DNA of 64,000 bases from Brachycybe producta (GCA_036925085.1 JAUPFP010000016.1:4468903-4532902); one strand, 5' to 3'; shown: positions 44,154 to 56,557, numbered from the stretch's first letter. Translations and numbers: made by a program. Notes: generated by a model from the sequence alone, not told the origin.

Positions 44154-45590
44154 ATTTATGTTTGCCTTCTGTCACCTAGTTTATTTGTAATTAAGCTAAA
44201 GTTGCCAGTACATGAGCAGCAGTTAAAGGCAATCAATTTCAAGCAGCAAAATGCTAAATAGCTTGGGCTGACCTGAGTTCGAACCAGGCAGCGACGAGTT
44301 GAAGCAACTAAACAATCTGCACATATAGGCCTACATATCACAAAAAGATGACCATCATATCTGCATGTAATTAAAAGGATTCCTTGGCCATATACCAAGA
44401 ATAGAAATTAGCAAACTGTTTATTGAAAGTAAGCTACTTCACTTGCTCATTGTTCAATAAGCAACATGCTTTATAAAAAAAATGCTGGCCTGGTTGAATG
44501 TGATGTCAAAATGACGTTTTCATATTCAACTGCTTCAATTGCTGCCTCATTTGTTACCGGCTTGACGAGGTGGTTAATCCAATAGCTGAAATACGCGTTC
44601 ATATTCAGCTTGAATCTATGTACAGCTTCAGTACAAACATTTCATCTTCAGCTCACTATTAAATCCACCTTTTTTCTTCTTCTTCAGAAGGTTATGAACT
44701 TGCTCTTTGAACAAAAATAACAGTTAGATTTTTTACATGATGTGTACTTCTTTTAAATTATGAAATAGGAAAAAATTGGAACCTATTTTATATTTATGGA
44801 GAAAAAAAGACAAGAAAACTGAAGCTGTTACGTGTCAAAAGGAAATTTAAATTCAAGAGCAAGAAAAAGGCATTGTTACATTATATATGTTGAAAGGAGA
44901 CAATGGTTGGTTATTCAGGGAAAACAGCTATTTGGTTCACTTCATAACTACTGCTAGCCATCATGTATAGCACTTATGCGTAATGCCCACCTTTAGAAAG
45001 TTGGGACTTCATGCGGGTACTTAACTATTGTCTTGGCTTACGAGGCTAGTAATATGCAAATAGGTAGATTTCTCTGATAGCTACATTCTTTACGACATAT
45101 ATAGTCTATTTTTGAATATAGACTGCATTATGATTTGTTGGTGTCTTCTCTCTTTCTCAGTACTAACGGTATGTAATAACAGTAAGGGAAGAAAAAAAAA
45201 AGGGGGAGATGGGATTCATCCTTATAGAAATTGTTGAACCCATCTACACAATATTAAAGGTATACAGCGTTTATATTGCAATATATATAAAAAGAGAGAG
45301 AGAGAGAGAGATTTTTTTGGTTATAAATGTGATTCAGAATTGACGATAATCCTGACGCATAATGCATCATCACGGAACCACTTCAAGTCAAGAAAAAGAA
45401 GTGAAAGAAAATCGTTTAAAAATGGACTTCTTCTAGGAAGAAAAAAAACTGATAGAGCTTCTCTCTGAAAGTGATGATGATGATTGGGATTGAAGGTTTT
45501 CTTTATATAAAAAGTCTGTTATAGAGAAAAACAAAAATGGACAAAATTCAAGAATACAACTTAAACCCTTACTTAGATCAGTATTCTTAC
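44154..45590. other. intergenic DNA
   Basis: No gene recognised. GACCTGAGTTCGAACCAGGC near 44271 resembles a Pol III B box without a partner. A GA run lies at 45294-45311. Confidence 0.4.
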
Positions 45591-45885
45591 GAGGGCTCCA
45601 TAGAAAAAAATACTTGCGTAAATTCAAGGTAAATGGCGCCTGCAACCTCCATAGGTGACAACCTACACTCGCCGATTAGTTGAAATAGAATGCACCCTTT
45701 TAGTTCTAAAAGCATCCAAAACAACCTTAATTATAAAGCACGTGGCAAACTTACCGAAAACATAATATAAGTGAAGAGAGCACTTGTAAAAGTTTGCCAC
45801 GTGAAAAAAGGAAGGTGAGTCAGAGTTGAAGAGTGTCAGTTACATTTCTAATTGAGGGCTAGTGGCGCCATCTAATGCTACAGGG
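45591..45885 (+). mobile_element. family J element, copy 1
   Basis: Begins GAGGGCTCCATAG and ends near GGCGCCATCTAATGCTACAG. The full length matches 55485-55846 in inverse orientation, and its first part matches 57668-57797. GCACGTGGCAAACTT and AAGTTTGCCACGTG form an internal hairpin at 45739-45802. Confidence 0.7.
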
Positions 45886-45940
45886 ACAACATAAATGATC
45901 TACTTGCATTCTTAATGCAAGGCATTAAAATTGCAACTGG

Positions 45941-46089
45941 GGTGAAAATTTGAACTTTTTGAAAATTTTCAACTGGTGAAAAATTGAAGACACATGGCCC
46001 CCCCAACACCCATTCACTATCACAAGCAAAGGCCACGTTTGTTCAATTTTTCACCAGTTGAAAATTTTCAAAAAGTTCAAATTTTCACT
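45941..46089. repeat. foldback: 48-bp arms with one mismatch
   Basis: Bases 45941-45988 pair with 46042-46089 at 47 of 48 positions around a 53-base spacer. The arm reads AGTGAAAATTTGAACTTTTT then GAAAATTTTCAACTGG. The outer flanks (GCAACTGG and CCAATGGAAACAAAGCC) weakly extend the pairing. Probably a palindromic MITE. Confidence 0.85.
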
Positions 46090-46989
46090 CCAATGGAAAC
46101 AAAGCCTAATAAAGAAAAATCCTGTTTTATTGTAATTTTCGAACAGGTCGTTTTTTTATATATTGGTACCCTGTTAAGAGAGTTCAAATTCAAGTGTCAA
46201 TTGTTCTTCTTGAATTTGGGCCTAGGTTCAAAACTAGTTATAAGGGGAAAATGATACAGTTAGGCCTATTCGATTTTTCTAAAAGAAATGTACGAAAAAG
46301 ATTATCTACACACAATTGTATAATTTATCGATTATATTTTTATAAACTTGACTTCATGATGATAAATTTAGAGAAAAAGAAAAGACGAAAAAAATGTGAA
46401 AAAAAAGAATAATAGTTTTGTATGCATTATTGTATTTTATAACTAACTTCATAGTAAAGTGATAAGATGAAAAGAATTACAGTAAATGGTCCTTTTTAAA
46501 ATTAAAAAATCTTTTGAGGAATTTCACATAAAAAACAACTAAAAAGATCACAAAGTTTGACTCCATTGTGGTCCACATTTTTTTTGGGGGGGGGGGGGGG
46601 GTAAATTTTCTTATAATAGCCTTTTTATCAAACAACTTTGAGAAGAAATTGGAAATATTTTAGTAACTAGAATTCATGCCATAATTTCATGCTAAGTATT
46701 TTTTTAATATTGATATCTTTAAAACTAAATTTTACAAAATGATCAAATTTGAAACTTGTTGTCCAATTTTGACGATGATTTACCATTTTCAAGTTTCAAC
46801 CTTTCCATATAAAAAGATACTGGGTATATCGACTTAGCAAAAAATCAGCTTTTTTTCTGCTTACTCTAGTAGCCTCTCCCTCCTAGACAATAGTTATGGT
46901 TCGGCGCCTAATCTTGTTGAAGGCGGGGCAATAAGGCGAAAGGGGGTGTACATGAAGGGTTGTATAAGGTACCATAGTAAATGACGTAT
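46090..46989. other. AT-rich intergenic DNA
   Basis: A G run of 16 lies at 46586-46601, and a family D-like CTAGAATTCATGCC...TTGATATCTTTAAAACT word near 46670-46730. No gene recognised. Confidence 0.4.
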
Positions 46990-47096
46990 TCTTAGTCAGA
47001 GCTACTGCCAACCTCATTAACTTTTTATAGGAAGTTTAATGGTAAGAGTTAATGAGTCTAGCATTAGCTTTGACTTAAAATAAGTCAAATTCCTGA
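46990..47096. repeat. family F hairpin repeat, copy 3
   Basis: TTAGTCAGAGCTACTGCCAA and CTCATTAACTTT pair with AGTTAATGAG and TAGCATTAGCTTTGACTTAA. Most diverged of the three copies. Confidence 0.5.
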
Positions 47097-49129
47097 TTTT
47101 CTGACTTAACTAATTTATCATCCACAGATAATTCTAGTTTCTAAGACATTTTCAATTTAATTAAAGTTGTCCTAAGCTAAAAAGGAAAGAAAAAATAAGG
47201 TGTTCATGAAATTAGTATAAGAATAAATGGAGTAATGTAACCTAATTTCATGATAATATTTTTGAAAATAAACTATTGTACTATTATTGGCAGTTTTTCT
47301 TTCAACAAATATCGTGATGAAATTTTTTAAAAAAAAAAACGTTTTGTTAGAAAACTAGAATGCGTAAATTAGTGAACTAAAAAAAACTCTTCAGTTCATT
47401 ATAGACTTATAAAAAATTGTATTCAAAACTTTTTTTTCTTCTGAAATCGATTTGTATCGATAATAACACTCCTATATATTGCCTTATTAGGTATATGTTG
47501 ATGACAATGTTCAAAATCTCTCTAATAATGGGTCGTATTCATCAGGACCCTTTAAAACGAAATTAGTTTCATATTGTCCCTTACTCTCATTACCATTTCT
47601 ATTCATTATTTGGTTTAATCCCCCCTTTCTTCCTCTCCATCCCTTAAGCCTTTAATGACAGGTAAATCTGAACGCGGAATGTTGTTATTGTCCACCACCA
47701 CCACCAATTGTCCACTCTTCTTTTCCTGTAAATTTGCATATGAATAACGGTTTTGACCAAATGTTTTTTTTGTTAATGGTGACCATTCAATTAAGTCCAA
47801 ATAAATGCCATGCATGGATGAAGTTTTTTTTTTAAAAAAAGGACACACAATTGCAAAATTCATTTACATATATATTTAATAATTTAGACAAGACGAATTA
47901 TTTATTTAACCAAACTCAAAATCCATTTATTCTAAATATATGATTTCTAATCTATTGGACATAAATTTATGGATTGGTTGGGGTGGGGGTGGGGGGGGGG
48001 GGGAGAGAAATTTGATTGTCCTGAGTTGAACTTTTTTTTTCCAAGCTAGAAGGACAGCGACCCTTCTTTTTTTTTACTTGACTCAATTTGTGACAAATCG
48101 TGAGGTCCTGCTGTTTGGTTTTAGGGCATATGTCATTTGGGTCATTCGAGTTATGAGGGGGTGGAAAGAAGAAGGAGGAGGAGTAAGGGTTGATTTGGTT
48201 AGAAGGGTGTCAATGAGAGAGCAAGAAACAAGAGAGTGAATGAGAAAATGTCACAGAAAACGATTAAATAATGTAATTTATGAAGTGCTGATTTGAAGCT
48301 ATAAGAAAATTATAGACGAAGGGTGATATAAATTAAATATAACTGAGATTATAAGTCCATCATGAATGACCATCTGACTGACCATCACACAAGCGTTTTA
48401 ATTGAGTGATTACATTTGTGAATGAAGGAGGAGGAGGAACCACAAACAGAACTTTTATAAAACAGTGGAAAGAAGACATTTTTATTTATTCATAGGCTTT
48501 TTGAATGTGGGAAAATTAGGAAACAAAAGTGGTCACCAATTGGTCAGTAGTGTTAATAGTGGACATTGGGAGCATTCGTAAACAAAAGAAGAAGCTATTT
48601 TCAGACTTCAATAAAGTAAACAAGAGAAGTAGTTAGTGTCGTCTGGAAATCATTTCTTTGAATGCAAAATGACTAAATCTTTTTGATTTAATTATTAATA
48701 AAAGATAATTTAAAGTCATTGCATTTGTCAATTCAAGATTATTGTTTGTGTTATTTAAATGAGGAGTGTTTTCTCTTCAAGTTCTAGTAATTTTATATGT
48801 AGGGGCCTACAAATACAACGTCACAAATAAGATTTGGAGGTCAAAAGAATAAAAAGGTTAAAGGTTGAACAATGGTGGCTGGTTGCTCAGAATGCACTAA
48901 GTCACCAATCAAAATAAATATACGTAGGTAACTCTCATCTAAGAACTTTTCCTATAGAGCCCAATGGGTGGGGCCAATAGATGGCGCAAACTGTACTTAG
49001 AGCTTCAGTTACAAAACGATTCAATGAACCATACAAATAAAAAAAAAATGGATGACATTTTAAGCAAGCTGCCTCTTCCTTCTAGCTGCATATGCAGACG
49101 ATTCATTAGAATCATTACTCACTTTTTAG
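47097..49129. other. intergenic DNA with G-run
   Basis: A G-rich tract at 47980-48003 ends in 13 G and meets the quadruplex pattern. No gene or dispersed repeat recognised. Confidence 0.4.
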
Positions 49130-49263
49130 ACAGGCAATTGTGCCCAGCACTAAAATTTCTTTTCCTCCGCCCTTTTATGACATCAGACCAAGTAACAAAC
49201 CATTGATGGCCATCATAAAAGGGCGGGGCAAACGTAATTTTAGTGCTGAGCACACTTGCCTGT
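49130..49263. mobile_element. MITE family B, copy 1
   Basis: 134 bp. ACAGGCAATTGTGCCCAGCA at the left mirrors GCTGAGCACACTTGCCTGT at the right. Flanks CTTTTTAG and CTTTTTGG agree at seven of eight bases. It shares the ACAGGCAATT end and the CTCCGCCCTTTTATGA box with family A but has its own inner arms, so it is a shorter sister family. Confidence 0.85.
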
Positions 49264-49388
49264 CTTTTTGGTGTTTTTCTGACTTTAATTTTATAAATTT
49301 ATTTTGTCACCAATGTAAAATCAAAAACAATTTAGAAAAAGGTAGTGAAAAAGCTACTCATTTAAATAATCCAAACAGTAATGTTGAG

Positions 49389-49409
49389 TTGACAACTGTG
49401 TTGTCAACT
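49389..49409. repeat. small hairpin GTTGACAAC/GTTGTCAAC
   Basis: Perfect 9-bp arms with a 3-base loop. Isolated. Confidence 0.6.
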
Positions 49410-50141
49410 TTACACCCTTCGAATGTCTATAGTGTTGTCTAATCTTACATCTGGACATCATTCTGTCTTCTTTTACTGTTTTGCTAGAGGGCTTTTTTTT
49501 CAAATGTAACTTTTTGAGCAAGTTTTTACTTTGTTTCAAGTTTATTAGATAAAAACCACTTCATATATATAAGCAGGGATAATAAATACGTTTAAACTTG
49601 TTGAAAAGTGATTGACTTATAGCACGGTATTTGAAACACTAATGATGTCTTTTATTATTTTTTTTCTCTCTCTCTTGTTTTCTTAACAACCTTTATAAAT
49701 TATATTTGAAAGAAAAAAGATCAGAGGTTTTATCTTGAGTTGGTTTTTGAAGAGATTGTGGACAATAAAGGTGGGGATGGACTGGGGTATAATTTTGAGG
49801 TCCCACCTTAGGAGGAGGATTCAAAGATTGTTTCTTGTTTTGGTTGAAATGTGTTGTTGTTGTCAGTGGATTTTCGTTGATCAGTCAGTCAATAGTCAGT
49901 TATTTTGCTTGAACTTTCATATCAACTGTTTACTTTCTACAAGTTCTTACTAATCATTTCATCAAAACATGAAAAATTTTAAGCCATATTAATCAATGAG
50001 GGTTGGAGAATTGGGGGGGGGGGAGTAGAGGGGGGTCATCTAGGTCCAGACACAAACTAAAAATACTTGTACACTAGATAAGAATGGGGGGGGGAATCTT
50101 ATAAGTAAAACGTTGAGGTGTACTATAAGTTTAAGTTTGTA
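49410..50141. other. intergenic DNA
   Basis: No gene recognised; short G runs near 50012 and 50087. Confidence 0.4.
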
Positions 50142-50145
50142 TTAA

Positions 50146-50866
50146 GAGGCTACATTGCAAAATTACTTCGAAAAATCTCCACAAAGAGCGCTACCATCGT
50201 TTTTCTGTTAAGCGCATAGACCCAATGTTAAAGAAAAAATGTAAATTTTTAAAATACACAGTTGCGGCCTCGTTTTATTTTTATATTTAAAGTTGTTCAA
50301 TTTCGATGGTTCAAAGTGCAATGTGCACCTTAAATATATGCTGATCTAGTGATAAAATGACTAAAATATAGGCTATTTTTTTTAAAAAAATATTTCAAAA
50401 TCGCGTATTTCTAACTCTTATGCAAAAAACATCCATTAAAATGCTCGTAAAAATAATTTTAAAAAACCAGAAAACCAATATGTTGGCTTCACTGTGGTTT
50501 TAAAATTATTTTTACGTATTTTTACGACCATTTTAATAGATGTGTTTTTTCCTTACGAGCGCGTACTCAACGGAGTTTAACATAAGAGTTAGAAATTCGC
50601 GATGTTGAAATAGTTTTTAAAAAATAGAACCGCACTTACCAATTTTTTGTCATTCTATCATTAGGTCAGCATATATTTAAGATGCACATTGCACTTTTAA
50701 CCATTACAATTGGACAATTTTCAATATGAAAAACAAACATATTGCCACAACTGTGTATTTTAAAAATTAACGGTTTTTCTTTAACATTGGGTCTATGGGC
50801 TCGATATAAAAACGATGCTAGCGCTCTTTGTGGAGATTTTTCGAAGTAATTTTGCGATATAGCCTC
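50146..50866. mobile_element. full-length family E palindrome, TTAA duplication
   Basis: GAGGCTACATTGCAAAATTA at the left mirrors TAATTTTGCGATATAGCCTC at the right, flanked by TTAA at 50142-50145 and 50867-50870. The two arms of about 340 bp are inverse copies almost to the centre (for example CTCCACAAAGAGCGCTA against TAGCGCTCTTTGTGGAG). TTAA fits piggyBac or Kolobok. A truncated relative lies at 7020-7579. Confidence 0.8.
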
Positions 50867-51253
50867 TTAATGGATAAGAGAGACTGAGGTTCTTTACTTT
50901 GTCAATGCAAGAAACCTGTTTAGATTATTTAAATGAGTATGTTTTCTAGAAGGGCGTATGTGTACAGCACAAAACATGTATGGAAATGGAAAAAAAATAA
51001 CCAGTAAATTGAAAAGGTGCAGTTCATATGACGAACAAGCGGCAGGGGCAGGACGCAGGGCGAATGAAAAAGGGCAATGTAATGGAAATAAAAGTGCATA
51101 TCTAATAAGGATCTATTTATTTCCTCACTGGTGTAGTTCAAAGACCAATCAGAAAAAAATTACGAAGCTGTTTTAAATAATCCAGCCAGCAATGTGTGGG
51201 GTTTCTGAGAGTTTGGCAGAAAATCGAAAGAAATGGAGAGCTAGAACCCATAA

Positions 51254-51635
51254 AGCCTGGAACACACACGCGGAATTCTGCTCAGAAAGTCACAACAGAA
51301 TATTTAAATGAGACAATTTTCCATTAAAAGTGAACGGAAAAATTCATTAAAAATGAGTTGAACAAAGCTCAACTTTTTCCGTTCCCAAAGGATTCCGTTC
51401 AAATACCCACCAATCAGAAAGAAGCATGTGACATCACAAAAAAGCAAATTGGAATGCATTTTGGCAATAAATATGTTTCTTTTCCGGCTCAATAGAGGGT
51501 GCGCACAACTTTCCGCATTACTTTTCTGTTTCTGTGTGTGAACAACAGAGATACAGAAAAAAAGAAAATGACTTTTTTTGTTCCTTTTCCTATTTTCTTT
51601 TTTCATGGCGGAATTCAGCCTGTGTGTTCCGGGCT
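51254..51635. mobile_element. PIF/Harbinger-like MITE family T, copy 1
   Basis: AGCCTGGAACACACACGCGG at the left mirrors GTGTGTTCCGGGCT at the right, with GAATTC just inside each end. TAA stands at 51251-51253 and 51636-51638. Copy 2 is at 62528-62931. Confidence 0.8.
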
Positions 51636-54157
51636 TAAGGCCACAACCCTGCGTATTGCAGAAAAAAGGTGCAGGAAACGTTGAAGATGAGTAAACAAAC
51701 ATAAACAAATTTTTTTTTCAAAGTTTTACTGTTTGATTTGTTTTATCAGTTGACGTCCATCTTTATTTATGAAAATATAAAAAAAGAGAAACATACATTT
51801 TTCTCACTTTTAAGAGTGATTGAAATGTATAAATCATGATGGCTGTAGGCCACATTTATTTTGTTCCCTGTTATTGTTCGTCCACGTGTTCAAAGAAACT
51901 GGAAACTCCTTTTCTTCTTCTCCAAAAATAAGAGAATTTTGACAAGATATATCCCCCATAGTGCATCAGTTAAGCCCTTAATATAAAGACACATTTTTAC
52001 ACTAAACTTCTCACTTGTTCAAAATTGACAAGGAAGTAGTAAGTGGTCACAACTTTAAGTTTGGACACTTCAACAAACTTTTGAAAAAAGGGGAATATGG
52101 TGGTTTTTTTAAAAAAATCACGAATTTTCATGTATATATAGTAGGCTTGAAATATAGGCCTCTAATATATGGATCAAAAATATGGAGAGAGAGAAAAAAA
52201 CTTGTCAAAATATATTTGAATTGATCGTTTCAAACTTTAAACTCCCTCTTGTCCGTTATTTATGATAAACAAAATAAAATTTCACAATGATAATTTATCA
52301 GGACGGAGTGAAGTTTAGATTTTAAAACACAAATTTGTCAACTTTTTTCTTGAGGGGGGGGGGGGGGGGGGCCAAACAATCTCAATGAGAAAGAAGAAGA
52401 AAAAAAAAACCCTTCAAAATAGTTTTTTTCTTCTTCTCGAAGTCCTAACAAACACTGGAATATTTTCAAAGCGTTTGATAATAATTTGACACTCAGTTAA
52501 AGTTCAGTTAAAAAAAAAAAGAAGAGAAAAGCTGTTGTCATAACAGATTTTTAATCATTTCTGTTAACTGTCAATGACGGACTGTTTTCTCACACCCCTA
52601 TATCCGTCCAATCCAACCACCCCCTCTTCTTTCTTCAACACCCTTACCACCCCTCAAATTTCCAAATTTATCCCAACACATTTTAGTAGATTAGAATTTT
52701 TTTTTGTCTGTTCAGTTGCTGTTATTATTTTGTCAGCTGGGCCCTTCTTTACATTACACACATACAGTATATACTGATAAAAGTAAACTGTGGGCAACAA
52801 TCAACAGCAGGAGGCCCTTGACAAAAAAAAGATGGAGGGGGAACAAGATGAGGGCCTGCCCCTTACTCATCATAATTATATTTGGTCCTTTTGCTGTAAG
52901 ATTTCTAACAGAAGGTGTTTTGTGTGGTCCCATCAGATGAATTCTTAGGGTTCTTCTGTTGTTGTGTTTTGAGTATAAGCGTTCTTGTTTCAGCTTTATA
53001 CCCTCATTTCACAATAGGAGGCCATTATTAAGTTGACAGCTTTTAACAATAGAAATGAATAGAAAACACGTAAGAAAGACTAACAAGAAGGACGAGGAGG
53101 AGCCAATAAGGGTGTGAAATAGGTGTTCCCCCCTCAACCTTTTTTTTTCCACAACAAAAATGAAGATGTTTCAAAATATAACAAAAGAGTTCTTCATCTT
53201 CTTGACAGAAAATAAAACTTGTGGCTCCACCAAATGTGTTTAGTCACAACACGGTAACACCTTTTATATCTTAAGATACACAATACACACACCAAAGATT
53301 TTTTTTCAATATGAAATCTCATTTGTCACTATTGATCATATATAACATTCACTTCTTTTTTTGAGGGATATATGGTATCCAATAGGTTTTATACAATTGT
53401 TCAAATTGTACAAAAAAGATATAAAGGTGTTCCCATCTTTTGTTAATGGTTAACCAAATGTGATAATCATTTGAGAGTTTCTTAGTTGTGTCCTATGTGT
53501 ACACAAGTTCCTTTTTCAGAGACCTTGTTTCATTTCTTTGATATTTGCCAGTATGTGTTGAGCAAACATTCGTTTGTTGAGTCATTGTTAAATGTGAATT
53601 GTGTTTGGGTTAACTTTGAAGGGTTTTTTTTTCTTCTCTCTAGAACTCTAACTTAGTTCATAAGATACACAGAAAAATTGAAGAAAAACTTTCTGAATAA
53701 TGAAGTTTTGTCTTGATCTTTAATAATAACATATAAGAGAGAGACTCCAGAAGTCTGTGTTTAAATTTAAAATTGTGGGTAGATAGATATACTGAATCAT
53801 CAGTAAATCATTATTTGAAGGCCCTCTCTCTCTCCCTCTTTTCCTTCTTTTCTTCAGCTGCCATCTTTCCATCTTATTTTTGCACTCTGTAGACTTGTTA
53901 CCATGTTTTTGAAGTTTTGAACAAAAGATTCTAAAAGAAAATGGGTTCCTATTTTTTTTATAGAAAAGAATTTTTGACAAGAAAAATTGGATGTCTGGGA
54001 CAATTTAGGTTTAGTTTACAAATCAGAAAACAACTGTTAAAATTCTATACTGAAACAACAACATTTGATGAATTTTTGTTTATTTTTAAGGCCGGACATA
54101 CTGAAATAAGACATATTGATTGAAGTGTTTCAGACAAATGTCTGTTCCAACTACAAC
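51636..54157. other. intergenic DNA
   Basis: A G run of 18 lies at 52354-52371. Short frames (for example 53720-53980) are low-complexity and have no recognisable domain. No gene called. Confidence 0.4.
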
Positions 54158-54547
54158 CACTAGCGTAGCTAGAGGGGAGGCGGTCCGCCCCGAGCGGAAC
54201 TTTTTTGGGGGCGGTACCAACAAAAAGAAAAGTTTTTTTTTCCCTGTTGGGTTAGTAGAAGGAGCTTTATAAAACTTTTAAGATGGCCCAAGAAGGAAAT
54301 ATAAATTTTTTTTTGCTCGCTGCGCTCGTGGTAAGTCCGGGCATTGGTTTATTTAATAATTTCATAATTAATATAAAATTATATAAACCATTTCCAATCA
54401 CTGGATATCGATAATATCGTTTGGCCCCTCCCAAACCAGAATCCTGGTTGCGTCACAGATGTGTATTGTGTTGTGTTTTTCGTGAGGGAGGGGCGGCAAA
54501 CTCAAGGACCCCGCCCAGGGCAACACAAACTCTAGCTACTGCCACTG
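54158..54547. mobile_element. TIR element, CACTAGCGTAGCTAGAG ends
   Basis: CACTAGCGTAGCTAGAGG at the left mirrors CTCTAGCTACTGCCACTG at the right, then GGGGCGG-type blocks pair inversely. CAGTGGCGTAGC-type ends are frequent among animal DNA transposons; CAGTGGCGTAGCTAAG also occurs alone at 1149-1164. No TSD was found. Confidence 0.6.
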
Positions 54548-54632
54548 CTGAAAAGTACTCAAGTTTTATTCCTACCACCCAATAGCTAGACAATAGGTGT
54601 TGTTTGGAGGCGTAGAAAGACTTGGTGGTTAC

Positions 54633-54757
54633 TTTTATTTAACTTCATTTTTTTCTGAAATATTCGAAAATAATTCACATTGCAAGGGATTGAACCCATG
54701 ACCAACATAACCAAAGGTCTGAGATATTAACCAGATATACCAGCAACACATAGAGGG
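54633..54757 (-). mobile_element. tRNA-derived SINE, copy 1
   Basis: Read on the minus strand, an A-box-like TGGTATATCTGGTTAAT (54727-54743) and a B box GGGTTCAATCCC (54686-54697) are spaced as in tRNA genes. They are followed by TTGCAATGTGAATTATTTTC and a tail toward AAGTTAAATAAAAG. Copy 2 lies at 55850-56640. The head has drifted too far to name the parent tRNA. Confidence 0.65.
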
Positions 54758-55484
54758 TATTAGGTCTTGTTTTTTTCTCACTTTTTAGACCTTTTTTTTA
54801 ATAAATGCAAGTTTTCTTAGTTTTTAAACTTAAACATTAACTGTATGGTAATTTAAATATGCAAAATTCAGTATATACGTTCCATGTAGTCATATTTTTT
54901 CTTGACTTTATGGTGAATAATGCCACTGAACAGTGCATTAGACAATTGATCTTTTGTCATTGTCTATGTAACACTATAGGAATGTGCTCGGTGCCTATAT
55001 AGTAACTATTATGCCATTGGTATGCTGACGCTATATCTTTGAAAGCTACTTGCTTTCTTTTGCTTGTTCAAATTTTCCCCTGTCTCTTGTGTTATTTTAT
55101 CGATTTGTTTCGTTTTCAGAATGCGAAACTACCGCGAACAAAAATATCTCTCTTCTATCCGTGAGTGAACCTTATTCAATTTAAGAAATGCGTTGCTTCT
55201 ATTATCGTTTGAAGAGACAAATGACGACGAATCCAGTTGCTCCAACTGTCAACGGAACTTAGCAAATGTTACATCAACCGTTCTTTCATTTTTCTTTTCA
55301 TTTTGTAAGGCGGCATATATGCCCGCGTTTATAGTCCTATAGTTGGCATATCGGGATCACGTCCTCGGATCACGCGCTTCTGTACAAACCTGTAGTAGTT
55401 TGGTTAATTGTCTTTATATTGTATAGCTAAGTGTCGTTCTCAGAGGTAATGTTGAGGATGCAAGCAGATAATTTATTTTGTACC
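54758..55484. other. intergenic DNA
   Basis: No gene or dispersed repeat recognised. Confidence 0.4.
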
Positions 55485-55846
55485 TGTAGCATTAGATGGC
55501 GCCACTAGCCCTCCTCTCATAGAAATGTACAGACGCTCTTCAACTCTGACTCAATTTCCTTTTTTTTAATGCAAACTTTTAATTGCTTTGCTATTTCTAC
55601 ACGTGCTCTCTTCACTTATATGTTGGCCCAATGTCGGAATTACATCGCTGGCTGAATGTTGGCACAATTACGTTATAGTCTAATGTCAGAATTATACCGT
55701 TGGCCCAACATAGTCGGCTCAATGTTGGGCCAACGTCGATTGACGCCGCCGATGCCAATGCTACCATACATTGGGCCAATGTTGAGTATACGAAATGTGC
55801 TACTTGGGTGGCGCCATCTACCTTGCATTTACACAAGTATTTTTAC
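55485..55846 (-). mobile_element. family J element, copy 2, with internal tandem insertion
   Basis: CCTGTAGCATTAGATGGCGC and CACTAGCCCTC at the left, GGCGCCATCTACCTTGCATT at the right, inverse to 45591-45885. The copy is longer than copy 1 because 55620-55795 carries a separate repeat. Confidence 0.7.
55620..55795. repeat. degenerate TTGGCCCAATGT / ATGTTGGGCCAA repeat
   Basis: ATGTTGGCCCAATGTCGG, AATGTTGGCAC, GTTGGCCCAACAT, CAATGTTGGGCCAACGTCG and TTGGGCCAATGTTGAG follow each other in both orientations. The block sits inside the family J copy. Confidence 0.7.
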
Positions 55847-55888
55847 TCGCTTTTATTTAACTTCATATATTTCTGAAATATTTGAAAA

Positions 55889-56346
55889 CTAGTGGGGCAA
55901 CCCGTCATAAATGACAGGAGCAAAATTCACAGGCAATTGTGCCCAGCATTAGAATTTTTTTTCCTCCGCCCTTTTATGCTGTCAGACCAAGTAACAAACC
56001 CAACAATCCAATTCATAAAAGGGCGGAGCAAAAAAAATTCTAGTTTAATTTTGCTACTATTATCCCCTCCCCTTTTTATATTTGAAAGAGAAAATGAGCT
56101 TTTCATTTTTTCTGGTGGCGCATGCGCATCGTTTTTTCCTTTTTTTACTCCTTTCATTTCAATTTCCATCACCCCCTCCCACTTTTCTCTCTCCCCCCTC
56201 TACACTTTCCAACCTTTTCCCCTCTCCAATTTAATATCATGGGGTTCTTGGATGGGAATTTATATAAATTCCGACGTGGTTCAAAGGTTAAAACGTTACT
56301 CACATAAAAAGGACAGACCTGGCATAATATATATATATAATAATAA
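55889..56346 (-). mobile_element. Helitron-like element inside the SINE
   Basis: On the minus strand the 3' end shows CCTGTCATTTATGACGGG, eight bases, then CTAG and T, nearly the same as 26298-26328. Its removal restores GAAAATAATTC of the SINE, so it inserted between A and T as Helitrons do. The 5' side is a TATATA/TAA tract in which the exact end cannot be placed. Confidence 0.7.
55929..56045. mobile_element. MITE family B, copy 2, truncated at right
   Basis: ACAGGCAATTGTGCCCAGCA and CCTCCGCCCTTTTATG match 49130-49263. The right end stops after AAAAGGGCGGAGC and an A-rich segment, and the Helitron body (AGTTTAATTTTG) resumes at about 56044. Confidence 0.75.
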
Positions 56347-56372
56347 TAATTCACACTGCAAGGGAATGAATC

Positions 56373-56557
56373 ACAGGCAGTTAGAAATCGGGGAGAACTT
56401 CAGTTGGCTCCGCCCTTGTTATGACGACCGGCAACTTCTAATTGGTTTGTTGTGTGGTTCGACGTTGAAAAGGGCGGTAACCAGCCAATTAGAAGTTGCC
56501 GGTCGTCATAACAAGGGCGGAGCCAACTGAAGTTCTGACCTATTTCTGACTGCCTGT
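56373..56557. mobile_element. MITE family A, copy 4, with central deletion
   Basis: ACAGGCAGTTAGAAATC at the left, TTTCTGACTGCCTGT at the right. The central block with GGAGCATGTGACGTCAG is missing, giving 185 bp. CAAGGG..TGAA words on both sides indicate duplication of SINE sequence, although the repeat is imperfect. Confidence 0.85.

Noticed and set aside
55892-56530. 212-codon plus-strand open frame
   Set aside because: It runs through a Helitron, a family B MITE and a family A MITE; a chance frame over nested elements.
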